The position numbers were made by a program, and so were the translations under genes. Below the pieces are notes generated by a model. It was not told the origin of the DNA. It searched no databases and saw only the letters and a list, made by a program, of their open reading frames with translations. Shown here piece after piece: positions 1 through 8,632 of a stretch of 64,000 nucleotides of DNA (positions are counted from its first letter, which is position 1; each line of letters begins with the position of its first letter). The DNA comes from Minicystis rosea (GTDB taxonomy: Bacteria > Myxococcota_A > Polyangia > Polyangiales > Polyangiaceae). The stretch lies in assembly GCA_001931535.1 (NCBI GenBank), contig CP016211.1, positions 14,089,501 through 14,153,500 on the forward strand, written 5' to 3'.

Positions 1-1438
1 GCCCGGTGGCGAAGACGCGCACGGTGACGGCGTCGAAGCGTGCATCGGAGACCACGCGGCAAAGGTGGATGGCGACGATGCGCGATCCATCGGTGAGGTT
101 CCGGAGCTTCTGCCGCTTGTAGGCGTCGACCCAGTAGAGCTGCGTCTGGAAGAGGTTGTCGCTGAGGAAGGCCCGCACGAGCTTCAGATCCTGCTTCGTC
201 CAGCCCTCGTGGAAGGTGCGGAAGCAGAGCTCGATCCGCGCCGTGAAGGCGCCCCAATCGAGCGACGGATCCTTCTCGACGAGCGCGGTCCAGCGCGCCT
301 TCACGTCGGGCGCGACGATGGTCGGATCGTTCGTGCCCACCTCTTCCACGGTGCCGGTGAGGAAGGGCGGGCGCTCCTCGCGCGAGAGGATCTCGATCGA
401 CTGCACCACCCAGTCGTGCTCGCCGTGGGAGACGTCCTTCTGGCAATACCCGCAGGTCCCGCCGATGATCTTGTCGAGCGGCGCGCCGCAGTTGGGGCAA
501 TCGACGATGCGGGCCCGCGCCGGAGGGCGGCTCTTCACGCCGGCCGCGCGCGTGAGCGTCCAGCGCTCGGCGGTGTAGTAGGCGTGCTCTTGGCCCTGCG
601 TCTCGACCTCGGCGTAGTTGGCCTCGAATTGCACCACGACCGCGGTGGGCGCGACGATGCCGCCCACCTCGACCCGCTCCACGCGCATGCTCCCCACGAT
701 CACGTTCTCCACCGTGCGGCCGCCGCCGAAGCCGAGGACCTCGAGCCCCTCCCGCGTGCGCCGGCCGAGGTACGGCGCGAGGGCGTCGAGCTTGCCGGCG
801 CCGCGCGCGGTGTGCGTCTCGGCGTAGAGCGCGTAGACGAAGTCCTCGAAGAGGACGAAGGAGAACTCGGGATCGTGCTCGCGGATCGCGGAGAGCGCGT
901 CGATGAGCGAGCCGTACGCGCGCACGTGCTCGCGCCGCCGGCGCTCGGCGTCGTCGAGATCGCGGGCGGTGCTCTCCCACTCGGGCCCGCGCAGGCCGCT
1001 GTCGGCGCGCGAGAGGAGCACGAGGATGGCCACCACCACGGCCACGAGGAGCAGCATGATCAGGAAGAACCCCGTCATGCTGCGATCGCCCGACGACCGC
1101 GCGCTCGATCCCTCGGACGACGACGATCCATCGGACGACGAAGGCGATCGCGTCGAAGGGCTGGAAGGGTGTGACGGCGACGAGGGCCACGACGGGCTCG
1201 ACGGTCGCGACGGGGACGAAGGGCTCGACGGCCGCGAGGGGCTCGACGGCGACGAGGGTCGCGACGGGGACGAAGGGCTCGACGGCCGCGAGGGGCTCGA
1301 CGGCGACGAGGGTCGGCTCGGGGCCTTGAAGCTCTGCCCGCCGCCGGGGCGGGCCCCGAGATCGGGCGCGGCGAGCGCGGCCGCGAGGGCCAAGGCGACG
1401 ATCGCGAGGCGCGGCGCGCGGCGGAGCGAGGGCTTCAC
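1..1438 (-). CDS. Tim44-like domain membrane protein with zinc ribbon (3' end outside window)
   Basis: Read on the minus strand from a GTG at 1438; the frame stays open to base 1, so the C-terminus is missing. It begins with a signal-like stretch, followed by a Ser/Pro-rich low-complexity segment (about residues 40-105), a membrane helix near residues 123-144, a domain resembling Tim44-like/Mba1 folds, a zinc-ribbon-like CX2C-x11-CX2C (C314, C317, C329, C332) and a second Tim44-like stretch containing RAFLSDNLFQTQLYW. The GTG overlaps the TGA of the upstream TPM gene by 4 bp (GTGA), so translation is probably coupled. TPM and Tim44-like proteins often co-occur in envelope operons. Domain assignment is from visible pattern only; the exact role is unknown. 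Confidence 0.75.
   Translation of the reverse strand, partial: MKPSLRRAPRLAIVALALAAALAAPDLGARPGGGQSFKAPSRPSSPSSPSRPSSPSSPSRPSSPSSPSRPSSPSSPSRPSSPSWPSSPSHPSSPSTRSPSSSDGSSSSEGSSARSSGDRSMTGFFLIMLLLVAVVVAILVLLSRADSGLRGPEWESTARDLDDAERRRREHVRAYGSLIDALSAIREHDPEFSFVLFEDFVYALYAETHTARGAGKLDALAPYLGRRTREGLEVLGFGGGRTVENVIVGSMRVERVEVGGIVAPTAVVVQFEANYAEVETQGQEHAYYTAERWTLTRAAGVKSRPPARARIVDCPNCGAPLDKIIGGTCGYCQKDVSHGEHDWVVQSIEILSREERPPFLTGTVEEVGTNDPTIVAPDVKARWTALVEKDPSLDWGAFTARIELCFRTFHEGWTKQDLKLVRAFLSDNLFQTQLYWVDAYKRQKLRNLTDGSRIVAIHLCRVVSDARFDAVTVRVFATG
1207..1314. repeat. Perfect 54-bp tandem duplication in the Ser/Pro-rich coding segment
   Basis: Bases 1207-1260 and 1261-1314 are identical 54-bp units. They lie inside the low-complexity part of the Tim44-like gene and encode SPS/RPS-type peptide repeats. 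The length is a multiple of three, so copy-number change would keep the frame. Confidence 0.9.
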
Positions 1439-2058
1439 GAGGCCACCTCGTCCGAGAGCTCGTTCACGTCGTCTTCGGCGCGCGGCAGCGCCTCTCCGAG
1501 GATGGGCCCGAGGCCCTTCAGCGCGGTCAGGAAATCGTCGAGCGATCCCGCGGCGAGCGCGGCTTCGAGCTTGGCTTTGGCGAGGGGCCAGCGCGGGCCG
1601 AGCTCCTTCTCGTCGACGCCGATGTCGGCCACCACCTCGACGCGTCGTTCGAGCGCGGACAGGTACACGAGGATGCCGGTGCGCCCCGCGGTGCGCGTGA
1701 TGCCGCGATCGACGAAGAACGCGCGGGCCGCGTCGTGCACGTTCTCGTCGCGCACGCGCCGCGCGGTGAGCGCCCGGCGGAGCGGCGGGATCTGCGCGGT
1801 GGCGAGGGCCACGAACGCGAAGAGCCCACCGAGCTCCAGCGGCAGGAAGGTGAAATCGAACGGCTCCGGGTGGTAGAGGAACACGCACAACGCTGCGAGC
1901 GCCGCGAGCCCCCCGGCCGTGAGATCCGCCTGGCGGTAGTGCCCCGAGCCATGGCGCAACGCCACCACGATCTCGGCCGACGACTGCGCCTCCACTTCGG
2001 CGACGGCCTCGCGCACGCGCGCCTTCGCGTCGGGTGAGAAGAACGATGCGGTCCCCAC
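1435..2058 (-). CDS. TPM-domain (Psb32/TLP18.3-type) membrane protein
   Basis: 207 aa. The N-terminal third has the TPM-type pattern (EVEAQSSAEIVVALR), then two hydrophobic segments (about residues 47-60 and 75-90), then a second part with GILVYLSALERRVEVVADIGV, the usual TPM signature for a protein with this inserted hairpin. The family is linked to envelope maintenance and occasionally phosphatase activity; substrate unknown. It starts at an ATG and overlaps the GTG of the following Tim44-like gene by 4 bp, forming a two-gene unit. Confidence 0.8.
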   Translation of the reverse strand: MGTASFFSPDAKARVREAVAEVEAQSSAEIVVALRHGSGHYRQADLTAGGLAALAALCVFLYHPEPFDFTFLPLELGGLFAFVALATAQIPPLRRALTARRVRDENVHDAARAFFVDRGITRTAGRTGILVYLSALERRVEVVADIGVDEKELGPRWPLAKAKLEAALAAGSLDDFLTALKGLGPILGEALPRAEDDVNELSDEVAS

Positions 2059-2158
2059 GTCGCCGAGCTTAGCCGGTCGCTTTTCCGCTGCGCGCCCAAT
2101 CGTCGCGGCCCAGCTCGCGAAGCGCAGGAAACGATGCGCGCCTCATGGCTGCGCGCGC

Positions 2159-2827
2159 TCACTTCCCCTTCTTCTCGGCCTCGTACTGCGCGCGCCCGTC
2201 TTTCATCACGCGATCGAGCACGCGCTTCACCTCGTCGGGCATCGGCGGCAGCTCGTCGACTTCGTCGAGCGAGCGGAGCTCGGACCGCGTCTTCTCCGCG
2301 CGGACACGCGCCTTCGCCGCGCGCCGCTTGCGCAGGCGCGAGCCGAGGATGGGCAGGATCTTCCACGCCTCGGCGCCGTCGAGCGGGGGGATGGGGAGCA
2401 GGTTGAAGAGGATCGCCGACACGTTCGGCCCGAGGAACGCGCCCACCAGCTCGGCCGCGAACATGTGGTGAGGCTTGCCCGTGATCGCCAGCACGCCGAG
2501 CGTCGCCACGAGGAGCACGGCCTGCGCGATCACGCCGCCCCACGCGATCATCGCGCGCTCGGTGGGCGTCGGGTAGCCCGTCCACCAGCACAGGCCGCCG
2601 AAGCCGTGCACGTCAATCCCCACCGTGCGCTGCCGGCAGCTCGCCACCGCGACGGCGTGCCCGAGCTCGTGAATCAGGATCACCAGCACGAAGCCGAGCC
2701 ACGCGCCGGGCGCGAAGCGGAAGCCGGTGAACGCAATCACGCCGATGGGCGTCGTCCAGTGGATGCGGATGGGCGCATCGCGAAAGCGTCCGACGACGAG
2801 TGAGCCCTTTTCGAAGCGGAGCGCCAT
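2159..2827 (-). CDS. M50-family (site-2 protease-like) zinc metalloprotease
   Basis: 222 aa from the ATG at 2827. It contains the zinc motif HELGH within a hydrophobic helix (LVILIHELGHAVA) and the second M50 motif NLLPIPPLDG, with several membrane segments; the C-terminus is soluble and charged. These are the metal ligands of intramembrane M50 peptidases. It is shorter than classical RseP because it has no PDZ domain, like the small SpoIVFB-type members. The substrate cannot be read from context; the divergent Rieske gene starts about 80 bp away. Confidence 0.85.
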   Translation of the reverse strand: MALRFEKGSLVVGRFRDAPIRIHWTTPIGVIAFTGFRFAPGAWLGFVLVILIHELGHAVAVASCRQRTVGIDVHGFGGLCWWTGYPTPTERAMIAWGGVIAQAVLLVATLGVLAITGKPHHMFAAELVGAFLGPNVSAILFNLLPIPPLDGAEAWKILPILGSRLRKRRAAKARVRAEKTRSELRSLDEVDELPPMPDEVKRVLDRVMKDGRAQYEAEKKGK

Positions 2828-2905
2828 CGCGGAGGGCCAGTATAGCGCACGCTTGCGCCGATGCGGCACGACGGCGCGCCGGCCATCCTCTACGATGCGC
2901 CTCCC

Positions 2906-4669
2906 ATGAAGCACCAATGGATCGACCTCGGCCCGCTCGCGGATTTCCCGGCGGGCGAGCCCGTCCTCCGCAAGGACTCGGCCGGGCGCCGCTTCGCCTG
3001 CGTGCGCGAAGGCGACACGGTGCACGCCGTCGACGATCGCTGCCCGCACCAGGGGTATCCGCTCTCGCAGGGCGATGTCCGGAATGGGGTGCTCACCTGT
3101 GCGTGGCACAATTGGAAGTTCGAGACGGCGACGGGCGCCTGCACGTTCGGCGGCGAGCCGGTCCGGCGCTATCCCACGCGGGTCGAGGACGGCCGCGTGC
3201 ATCTGGACGTGGCCCTCGATCGCGGCGCCGAGGTGCGGCGCCTGCTCGGCAGCCTGCGGGCCGCGCTGGCGCGTGACGACATGGGCCGGGCGCTCCGCGA
3301 CGGCCTCCGGCTCGGCGCGCTCGGCCTCCCTTCGCCGACCGATGGGCCGGCCTCGGGCGCGGGCCTCGCCACCCTCGGCACCGCGTTCGAGGTCGTCGCG
3401 CTCGACGGCGCGGAGCGCGCCGAATACGGCTTCGATCACGGCCTCGCCGTGCTCGCCGATCTCTGCGCCTGGGCCGAGCGCGGCTTCGTCGGCGCGGAGG
3501 AAGCCTTCGTGCACGGGGCGCACGCCGTCGCGGAGCCGAGCCGTCACCTCGGCGTCCGTGGCACGCCGCAGCCGGGCATGCGCGTCGATCCCCGCGCCTC
3601 GCTCGCGCGCCTCGCCGATCTCGAAGGCAAGGACATCGAGCCCGTCGTCGAGGCGCTGCTCGCCGAGCGTCGCGACGAGGCCGAGGCCCGCGTGCGCGCC
3701 GTCGTGGAAGCGCGCGGCCCCGAGGCCGCCGTCACCGCGCTCCTGCCCTTCGTCGCGCGTCACCTCTACGACTACGGCCACGGCGCCATCTTCCTCGCCA
3801 AAGCCCTGGAGCTCGCGCGTCGCTTTCCCATCGCGGCCGTCGAGCTCTTCGCCGCGGTCACCGTGCAGCTTGGCTGGGCCACCGCCGACACCGCGTTGCC
3901 TCCCTTCACCGCGACCCGCGAGGCCGCCCTGCGCGCCGCCGATCTCCCCGTCTCCGAGGCTCCGCGCGCCCTCGACGATCGCCGCGGCTACGAAGCTTCC
4001 GTTCTCGCGGGCGACCGGCAGGCGGTCGACGCCACGCTCGCAGCGCTCACCGCGGGCGTCGATCCGGTGCTGATCCTGCGCGCCGTCGCGCACGCCGCCG
4101 CCGTGCGCCTCCGTCGCTTCGACGCCGCGTGGGAGCGCCGCCTCGACGCCGAGGTCACCGTGCTCGACGTCACCCACGCCGTCACCTTCGCCGAGGCCGC
4201 CATCGCGCTCACCGCCGGCAAGCCCGATCGCGCCCGCTTCGCCGCGCAGCTCGCCGTCCTCGCCGCCGGCTTCGTCGGCAAGCTCCATCGCGCCGACGCC
4301 GCCGATCCGGTGCGCGCCGCCTCCGACGCGAGCGGCCCTTTGATCGACGCCGCCCGCGCGCGCGACGTCACGCGTGCGCTCGGCGTGGTGGCCTCCCTGG
4401 ATGCGCCCGCGCGCCGCGCGTCCTACGCCGATCTCGCGCCCTTCGCCGCCTTCGACGTCGCCGTGCGCCCCATCTTCTACGCGCACGCCGTGAAGACCAC
4501 CGAATCGCTCCGTCGCCTCGACGAAGCCGATCCCGAAGCCGACGCCGCCTACCTCGAAGCGCTCGTCGCTTACCTCGTGCCTTCGCGCCCGGAGAGCTTC
4601 TCGCGCCGCACCGCCGCCGTCGCCGTGAAGTTCTCGAAGGACGGTCGGCCGCCCGAAGGCCTGTACTGA
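2906..4669 (+). CDS. Rieske [2Fe-2S] protein with long C-terminal extension
   Basis: 587 aa from the ATG at 2906. The N-terminal 100 residues form a Rieske ferredoxin-type domain: C46-x-H48 and C65-x2-H68 (CPH...CAWH), all four cluster ligands present. It is followed by about 480 residues rich in Ala, Arg and Leu, probably helical, with several His/Asp/Glu-containing motifs, that I cannot assign to a named domain. Rieske oxygenase alpha subunits carry a 2-His-1-carboxylate catalytic domain, but no clear match is visible. The protein has no signal peptide, so it probably acts in the cytoplasm. Alternatives are an electron-transfer module fused to a novel enzyme or a scaffold. Confidence 0.8.
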   Translation: MKHQWIDLGPLADFPAGEPVLRKDSAGRRFACVREGDTVHAVDDRCPHQGYPLSQGDVRNGVLTCAWHNWKFETATGACTFGGEPVRRYPTRVEDGRVHLDVALDRGAEVRRLLGSLRAALARDDMGRALRDGLRLGALGLPSPTDGPASGAGLATLGTAFEVVALDGAERAEYGFDHGLAVLADLCAWAERGFVGAEEAFVHGAHAVAEPSRHLGVRGTPQPGMRVDPRASLARLADLEGKDIEPVVEALLAERRDEAEARVRAVVEARGPEAAVTALLPFVARHLYDYGHGAIFLAKALELARRFPIAAVELFAAVTVQLGWATADTALPPFTATREAALRAADLPVSEAPRALDDRRGYEASVLAGDRQAVDATLAALTAGVDPVLILRAVAHAAAVRLRRFDAAWERRLDAEVTVLDVTHAVTFAEAAIALTAGKPDRARFAAQLAVLAAGFVGKLHRADAADPVRAASDASGPLIDAARARDVTRALGVVASLDAPARRASYADLAPFAAFDVAVRPIFYAHAVKTTESLRRLDEADPEADAAYLEALVAYLVPSRPESFSRRTAAVAVKFSKDGRPPEGLY

Positions 4670-4821
4670 GAGCGCCTAACAGAATCTCCCATCGCTGGCC
4701 TGCGGATACGCGGCGCGCGCCTGCGTTGCTCGGCTTCGGCGTACTTCTGTACGCCTTCGCCTTCGCGCCTTGACGCGCTTGCGTCTCCTTGGCCTGCTCG
4801 GTCCGATTCTGTCAGGCGCTC
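4670..4821. mobile_element. MITE-like element, 152 bp, 17-bp terminal inverted repeats, TGA target duplication
   Basis: The left end GAGCGCCTAACAGAATC (4670-4686) is complementary to the right end GATTCTGTCAGGCGCTC (4805-4821) with one mismatch. TGA flanks both sides (4667-4669 and 4822-4824), which fits a 3-bp TNA-type duplication as made by several IS5-family transposases. The left TGA is the stop codon of the Rieske gene. There is no transposase inside, so it would need a transposase in trans. An internal perfect hairpin, GGCGTAC-TTCT-GTACGCC, lies at 4738-4755. Confidence 0.7.
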
Positions 4822-5097
4822 TGAACGCCTCGATCGCACGGGAAACCGCGTCGATTTCGCGCGCTCGCCCGTTCGCTCGCGCGCCCTCTCCCGCGCGCGC
4901 CTTGCGTCGCGGACGACGTGATCGTGACGCCTCGAACGGGCACTTCCCGGCGCGGTCCCGTCGATCCGTCCGAACGCATGGAGACGTGCCGACGCACGCA
5001 TCTTGCACGCGTGACGCGTCGTGGCCTCGCTCGCGGCAAGCGTGTTAGCGTCGCCCCGACCCTCGTCCCCGAATTCGCCCCCTACGGAGCTCGATTT
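4822..5097. other. Intergenic region upstream of the IgGFc-type lipoprotein gene
   Basis: GC-rich, with no convincing reading frame and no obvious promoter motif. It should hold the promoter of the lipoprotein/OmpA pair. Confidence 0.4.
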
Positions 5098-6921
5098 ATG
5101 GGCAGCGCCCTCCCTCGAACCAGCCTCGCCTTCGGTATCGGCCTCTTCGCGATCGGCACCGCCGCGTTCTTCAGCGCGTGCTCCGACTCGTATCAGCTAC
5201 CCGGCACCGGCGGCACCGGCGGCACCTCGTCGAGCACCACGACATCCTCGGGCTTCGGCGGCACCACCATCAACCTCGATGGCGGCGGCGGATCGTGCGA
5301 GCCGGTGTGCTCCAACGATCTCAAGAGCGTCGTCGACTGCAAGGGCACGGTGCTCACCGCGTGCACCGCCGATCAGGGCTGCGCCAACGGCGTCTGCATC
5401 AACGATCCTTGCAAGGCCGCCGAAGAGTCGAAGAGCTCCTACGGTTGCGACTACTGGGCCCTCAAGACGGCGCTGCGCCCGCAGGCCGACGGCGCGTGCT
5501 TCGCGGCCTTCGTCGCCAACACGTGGGGCAAGCCCATCCACATCAACGTCGAGTACGGCGGCCTCCCCATCTCCGCCTCGACGTTCGCGTACATCCCGGA
5601 AGGGCAGGGCACCTCCATCACCTACAAGCCGTACGACGAGACGACGGGCCTCGACGTCGGTCAGGTCGCGGTGCTCTTCCTCTCGCGCAAGACCGCGGGC
5701 GCCTCGGTCGTCAACTGCCCCATGCCCGCCGCGCTCAACAGCGAGACCGGCGTCGCCGGCACCGGCATCGGCAAGGGCTTCCACATCACCACCGATTACC
5801 CCGCCGTCGCCTACCAAATGGTGCCTTACGGCGGCGGTCAGGCCGCCGTCACCTCGGCCACGCTGCTCCTCCCCACGAGCGCGTGGGACACGAACTACAT
5901 CGCCGTCAACGCCTACAAGTCGGCGGAGCCCGACGGCATCACCGGCGGCAATCCTTCGCTCAACGTCATCGCGCAGAAGGACAACACCACCGTCACCCTC
6001 CTCCCCAAGGTCGCCATCGTCGCGGGCACCAACGTCGCGGCCGCGCCCGCCAACATGCCGGCCACGTACACCCTCAACAAGGGTGAGTTCCTCCAGATCA
6101 CCCAGCCCGCGGAGCTCACCGGCAGCCCCATTCAATCGGATCAACCCGTCGGTGTCTTCGGCGCGTCGACCTGCATGGATGTCCCTGTCGGCACCTCCGA
6201 TTGCGACTCTGCCCAGCAGCAGATCGCGCCCGTCCGCGCGCTCGGCAACGAGTACGTCGGCGTGCGTTACCGCGGCCGCATGGCCGGCGCCGAAGGCGCG
6301 GTCCCGTGGCGCCTCGTGGGCGCCGTCGACACCACCAACCTCACGTGGGTGCCGAGCACGCCGCCGGGTGCGCCCAAGGCCATCGGCCTCGGCGAGGTCG
6401 TCGAGTTCTCCGCCGAAGGCCCCTTCACCGTGAAGAGCCAGGACGCCGATCACCCCTTCTATCTCGGCGGCTACATGACGGGCGGCCAGACGTACAGCGG
6501 CGAGGGTGATCCCGATTGGGTCAACGTCATTCCCCCGCAGCAGTACCTCAATCACTACGTCCTCTTCACCGATCCCACGTATCCCGAGACCAACCTCGTC
6601 GTGATCCGCACCCCGTCGAAGGTCGATGGCACCTTCGCCGACGTCACCCTCGACTGCGCCGGCGGCACGTCGGCGAAGATCGATGGATGGCAGCCGATCG
6701 GCGCCTACGAGTACGCCCGCGTCGATCTCGTCACGGGCAACTTCACCAGCGTCAACGGCTGCTCCAACGGCCGGCAGGAGATCCAGAGCGCGCTGCCCTT
6801 CGGCGTCACCGTGTGGGGCTGGGGGGCGACGCAGCAGACGCAGTACGTCTCCTATGCTTATCCTGCCGGCGCCGGCTTCCAGCCGATCAACACCGTCGTC
6901 GTGCCCCCCATCCCGAAGTAG
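5098..6921 (+). CDS. IgGFc-binding-type lipoprotein
   Basis: 607 aa from the ATG at 5098. A lipoprotein signal peptide ends in a FFSAC lipobox with C28, then a Gly/Thr/Ser linker (about 35-55), a Cys-rich EGF-like stretch (CEPVCSNDLKSVVDC...), and a long beta-rich domain with the patterns found in the IgGFc_binding family: NTTVTLLP, GEFLQI, GSPIQSDQPVGVFGAS and GNEYVGVRYRGR. Such proteins are frequent in myxobacteria; binding of IgG Fc is only the name inherited from mucin-like homologues. It is followed after 12 bp by an OmpA-like gene, so the two are likely co-transcribed and act at the outer membrane. Confidence 0.85.
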   Translation: MGSALPRTSLAFGIGLFAIGTAAFFSACSDSYQLPGTGGTGGTSSSTTTSSGFGGTTINLDGGGGSCEPVCSNDLKSVVDCKGTVLTACTADQGCANGVCINDPCKAAEESKSSYGCDYWALKTALRPQADGACFAAFVANTWGKPIHINVEYGGLPISASTFAYIPEGQGTSITYKPYDETTGLDVGQVAVLFLSRKTAGASVVNCPMPAALNSETGVAGTGIGKGFHITTDYPAVAYQMVPYGGGQAAVTSATLLLPTSAWDTNYIAVNAYKSAEPDGITGGNPSLNVIAQKDNTTVTLLPKVAIVAGTNVAAAPANMPATYTLNKGEFLQITQPAELTGSPIQSDQPVGVFGASTCMDVPVGTSDCDSAQQQIAPVRALGNEYVGVRYRGRMAGAEGAVPWRLVGAVDTTNLTWVPSTPPGAPKAIGLGEVVEFSAEGPFTVKSQDADHPFYLGGYMTGGQTYSGEGDPDWVNVIPPQQYLNHYVLFTDPTYPETNLVVIRTPSKVDGTFADVTLDCAGGTSAKIDGWQPIGAYEYARVDLVTGNFTSVNGCSNGRQEIQSALPFGVTVWGWGATQQTQYVSYAYPAGAGFQPINTVVVPPIPK

Positions 6922-6933
6922 TCGAGGCTTCCG

Positions 6934-8535
6934 ATGCACTCCGTTTCGCGCGCGCACCTCCCTCAATCCCGCGGAGGTGCGCGGCCCGCGCAACGCCGCG
7001 GGCGCGCCCTCTTTTCCTTCGGCTTCTCCAGCGTGGCCGCGCTTGTCGCCTTCGCCGCCGCGCCGTCCTCGGCCCGCGCCCAGACGGCCACCTTCGCCGT
7101 CGATCGCCTCACCATGGCCGGCGCCCCCGGCGACGGCATCACCGTGTGGCGCCCCGAGATGTCCGAGAAAACCCGCTTCTTCGGGCAGCTCGGCCTCGGC
7201 CTAGCGGTGAACCCGTTGCGGGCCGACAACTACGTCGACAACCTCGACAACGAAAAGAAGCTCAAGAACCCGCTCACGACGCAATTCATCACCTACGCCA
7301 ACGTGGGTGTCGAGCTCTTGAGCCGGGTCTCTCTGCAGGTCGCGTTTCCTCTCGTCGCGTACCAAGCGGGCAATCCCACCAACAACACGATGGTGAACCT
7401 GGCGCAGCCCTCGGTGGATTTGAACCACGTCGCGCCCGGCGATCTCCGCGTCGAAGGCCGCGTCATCGTCGTCCGCACCGAGGATCGCTCCTTCAAGCTC
7501 GGCCTGAACGCGGCCGCGCTCATCCCCACCGGCAACAAGTATTCGTTCGCCGGTGACGGCGGTTTCGGCGCCTCCTTCGGCCTCGCCGCCGAGTACGACG
7601 CGCGCGCCGTCATCGTCGCGCTCAACGCCGCCTACCGCCTGCGCCCCTCCGTCGTCCTCAACGAGCTCGTCGTCGGCAGCGAGCTCACGTATGGGCTCGG
7701 TGTCTGGGTGCCTTTGCGCAAAGGCACCATCCGTCTCGGCGCCGAGATCTTCGGCGGCGTGGGCGCGAGCCCGAGCAAGCGCACCGTCTTCACCACCCCG
7801 CAGACCACGCGCAGCAACGTGGGCGATCTCGACACCACCCCGCTCGAATGGCTCCTCAACGGCCGCATGTATTTCACGGCCAAGCGCCAAGTCTACGCCG
7901 GCCTCGGCGCCGGTTCGCGCCTCACCGGCGGCTATGCGCCCGACTTCCGCACCGTCGCGGTCGTGGGCGGCTCTTTCAGTGTCTCCGACTCCGACCCCGG
8001 CTCGCCCGGCGCGCGCTACGTCTTCGAGACCCGCGACACCGCCGACGCCGACAAGGACGGTATCCCCGACGAAGTCGACGCCTGCCCCAACGAGCCCGGC
8101 GAGCTCGACAGCGATCCCGAAAAGATCGGCTGCCCCCGCTACATCCGCCGCGTCAAAGGCTCGAACGAGATCGAGGTGCTGAAGCGCATCGAGTTCGAGT
8201 TCGACAAATCCACCATCTTGCCGGTCAGCTATCCCATCCTCGACGAAATGGTGAGCCTGCTCCACGCCAACCCCACCATCAAGAGCGTGAGCATCGAGGG
8301 CCACACCGATAACCAAGGCACGCCGGAGTACAACCAGCACCTCTCCGAAGACCGGGCCAACGCCGTGATGGCCTATCTGGTGAAGAAGGGAATCGCCCAA
8401 GGCCGCCTCACCGCCAAGGGCTTCGGCCTCACCAAACCACGCGCCACCAACGACACCGACGACGGCCGCCAAAAGAACCGCCGCGTCGAATTCCACATCA
8501 CCGAGCAAATCGGCGAAGGCCCGAAGAAACCTTGA
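6934..8535 (+). CDS. OmpA/MotB-domain outer membrane beta-barrel protein
   Basis: 533 aa. A long basic leader with a hydrophobic core ends near ARA-QT (about residue 49). A beta-barrel-like middle part with alternating hydrophobic strands follows, then a thrombospondin-type-3-like calcium motif (DADKDGIPDEVDACP) and a C-terminal OmpA domain with EFEFDKSTILP, SIEGHTDNQG, LSEDRANAV and NRRVEFHI, which binds peptidoglycan. It probably anchors the outer membrane to the cell wall and may partner the lipoprotein encoded 12 bp upstream. Two hairpins follow the stop codon. Confidence 0.9.
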   Translation: MHSVSRAHLPQSRGGARPAQRRGRALFSFGFSSVAALVAFAAAPSSARAQTATFAVDRLTMAGAPGDGITVWRPEMSEKTRFFGQLGLGLAVNPLRADNYVDNLDNEKKLKNPLTTQFITYANVGVELLSRVSLQVAFPLVAYQAGNPTNNTMVNLAQPSVDLNHVAPGDLRVEGRVIVVRTEDRSFKLGLNAAALIPTGNKYSFAGDGGFGASFGLAAEYDARAVIVALNAAYRLRPSVVLNELVVGSELTYGLGVWVPLRKGTIRLGAEIFGGVGASPSKRTVFTTPQTTRSNVGDLDTTPLEWLLNGRMYFTAKRQVYAGLGAGSRLTGGYAPDFRTVAVVGGSFSVSDSDPGSPGARYVFETRDTADADKDGIPDEVDACPNEPGELDSDPEKIGCPRYIRRVKGSNEIEVLKRIEFEFDKSTILPVSYPILDEMVSLLHANPTIKSVSIEGHTDNQGTPEYNQHLSEDRANAVMAYLVKKGIAQGRLTAKGFGLTKPRATNDTDDGRQKNRRVEFHITEQIGEGPKKP

Positions 8536-8539
8536 GCGT

Positions 8540-8613
8540 GTGACCTTCTCGGTCACCTCTCGGTCCCATCGAATCGGCACCTGGAGCGCCATCATCGTTC
8601 GATGAGGCGCTCC
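8540..8613. terminator. Two hairpins between convergent genes
   Basis: The first hairpin is GTGACC-TTCTC-GGTCAC (8540-8556). The second, at 8583-8613, pairs GGAGCGCC with GGCGCTCC and, internally, TCATC with GATGA around a GTTC loop. It lies between the ends of the OmpA gene and the hydrolase gene and could stop transcription from both sides. There is no U-tract, which is common in high-GC genomes. Confidence 0.6.
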
Positions 8614-8632
8614 GGCGCGTGCCGTCATCCCC

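Noticed and set aside
65..1174. Long plus-strand reading frame opposite the Tim44-like gene
   Set aside because: Its protein is Ala/Arg/Glu-rich without domains; the minus-strand frame gives a signal peptide, membrane helix and zinc ribbon.
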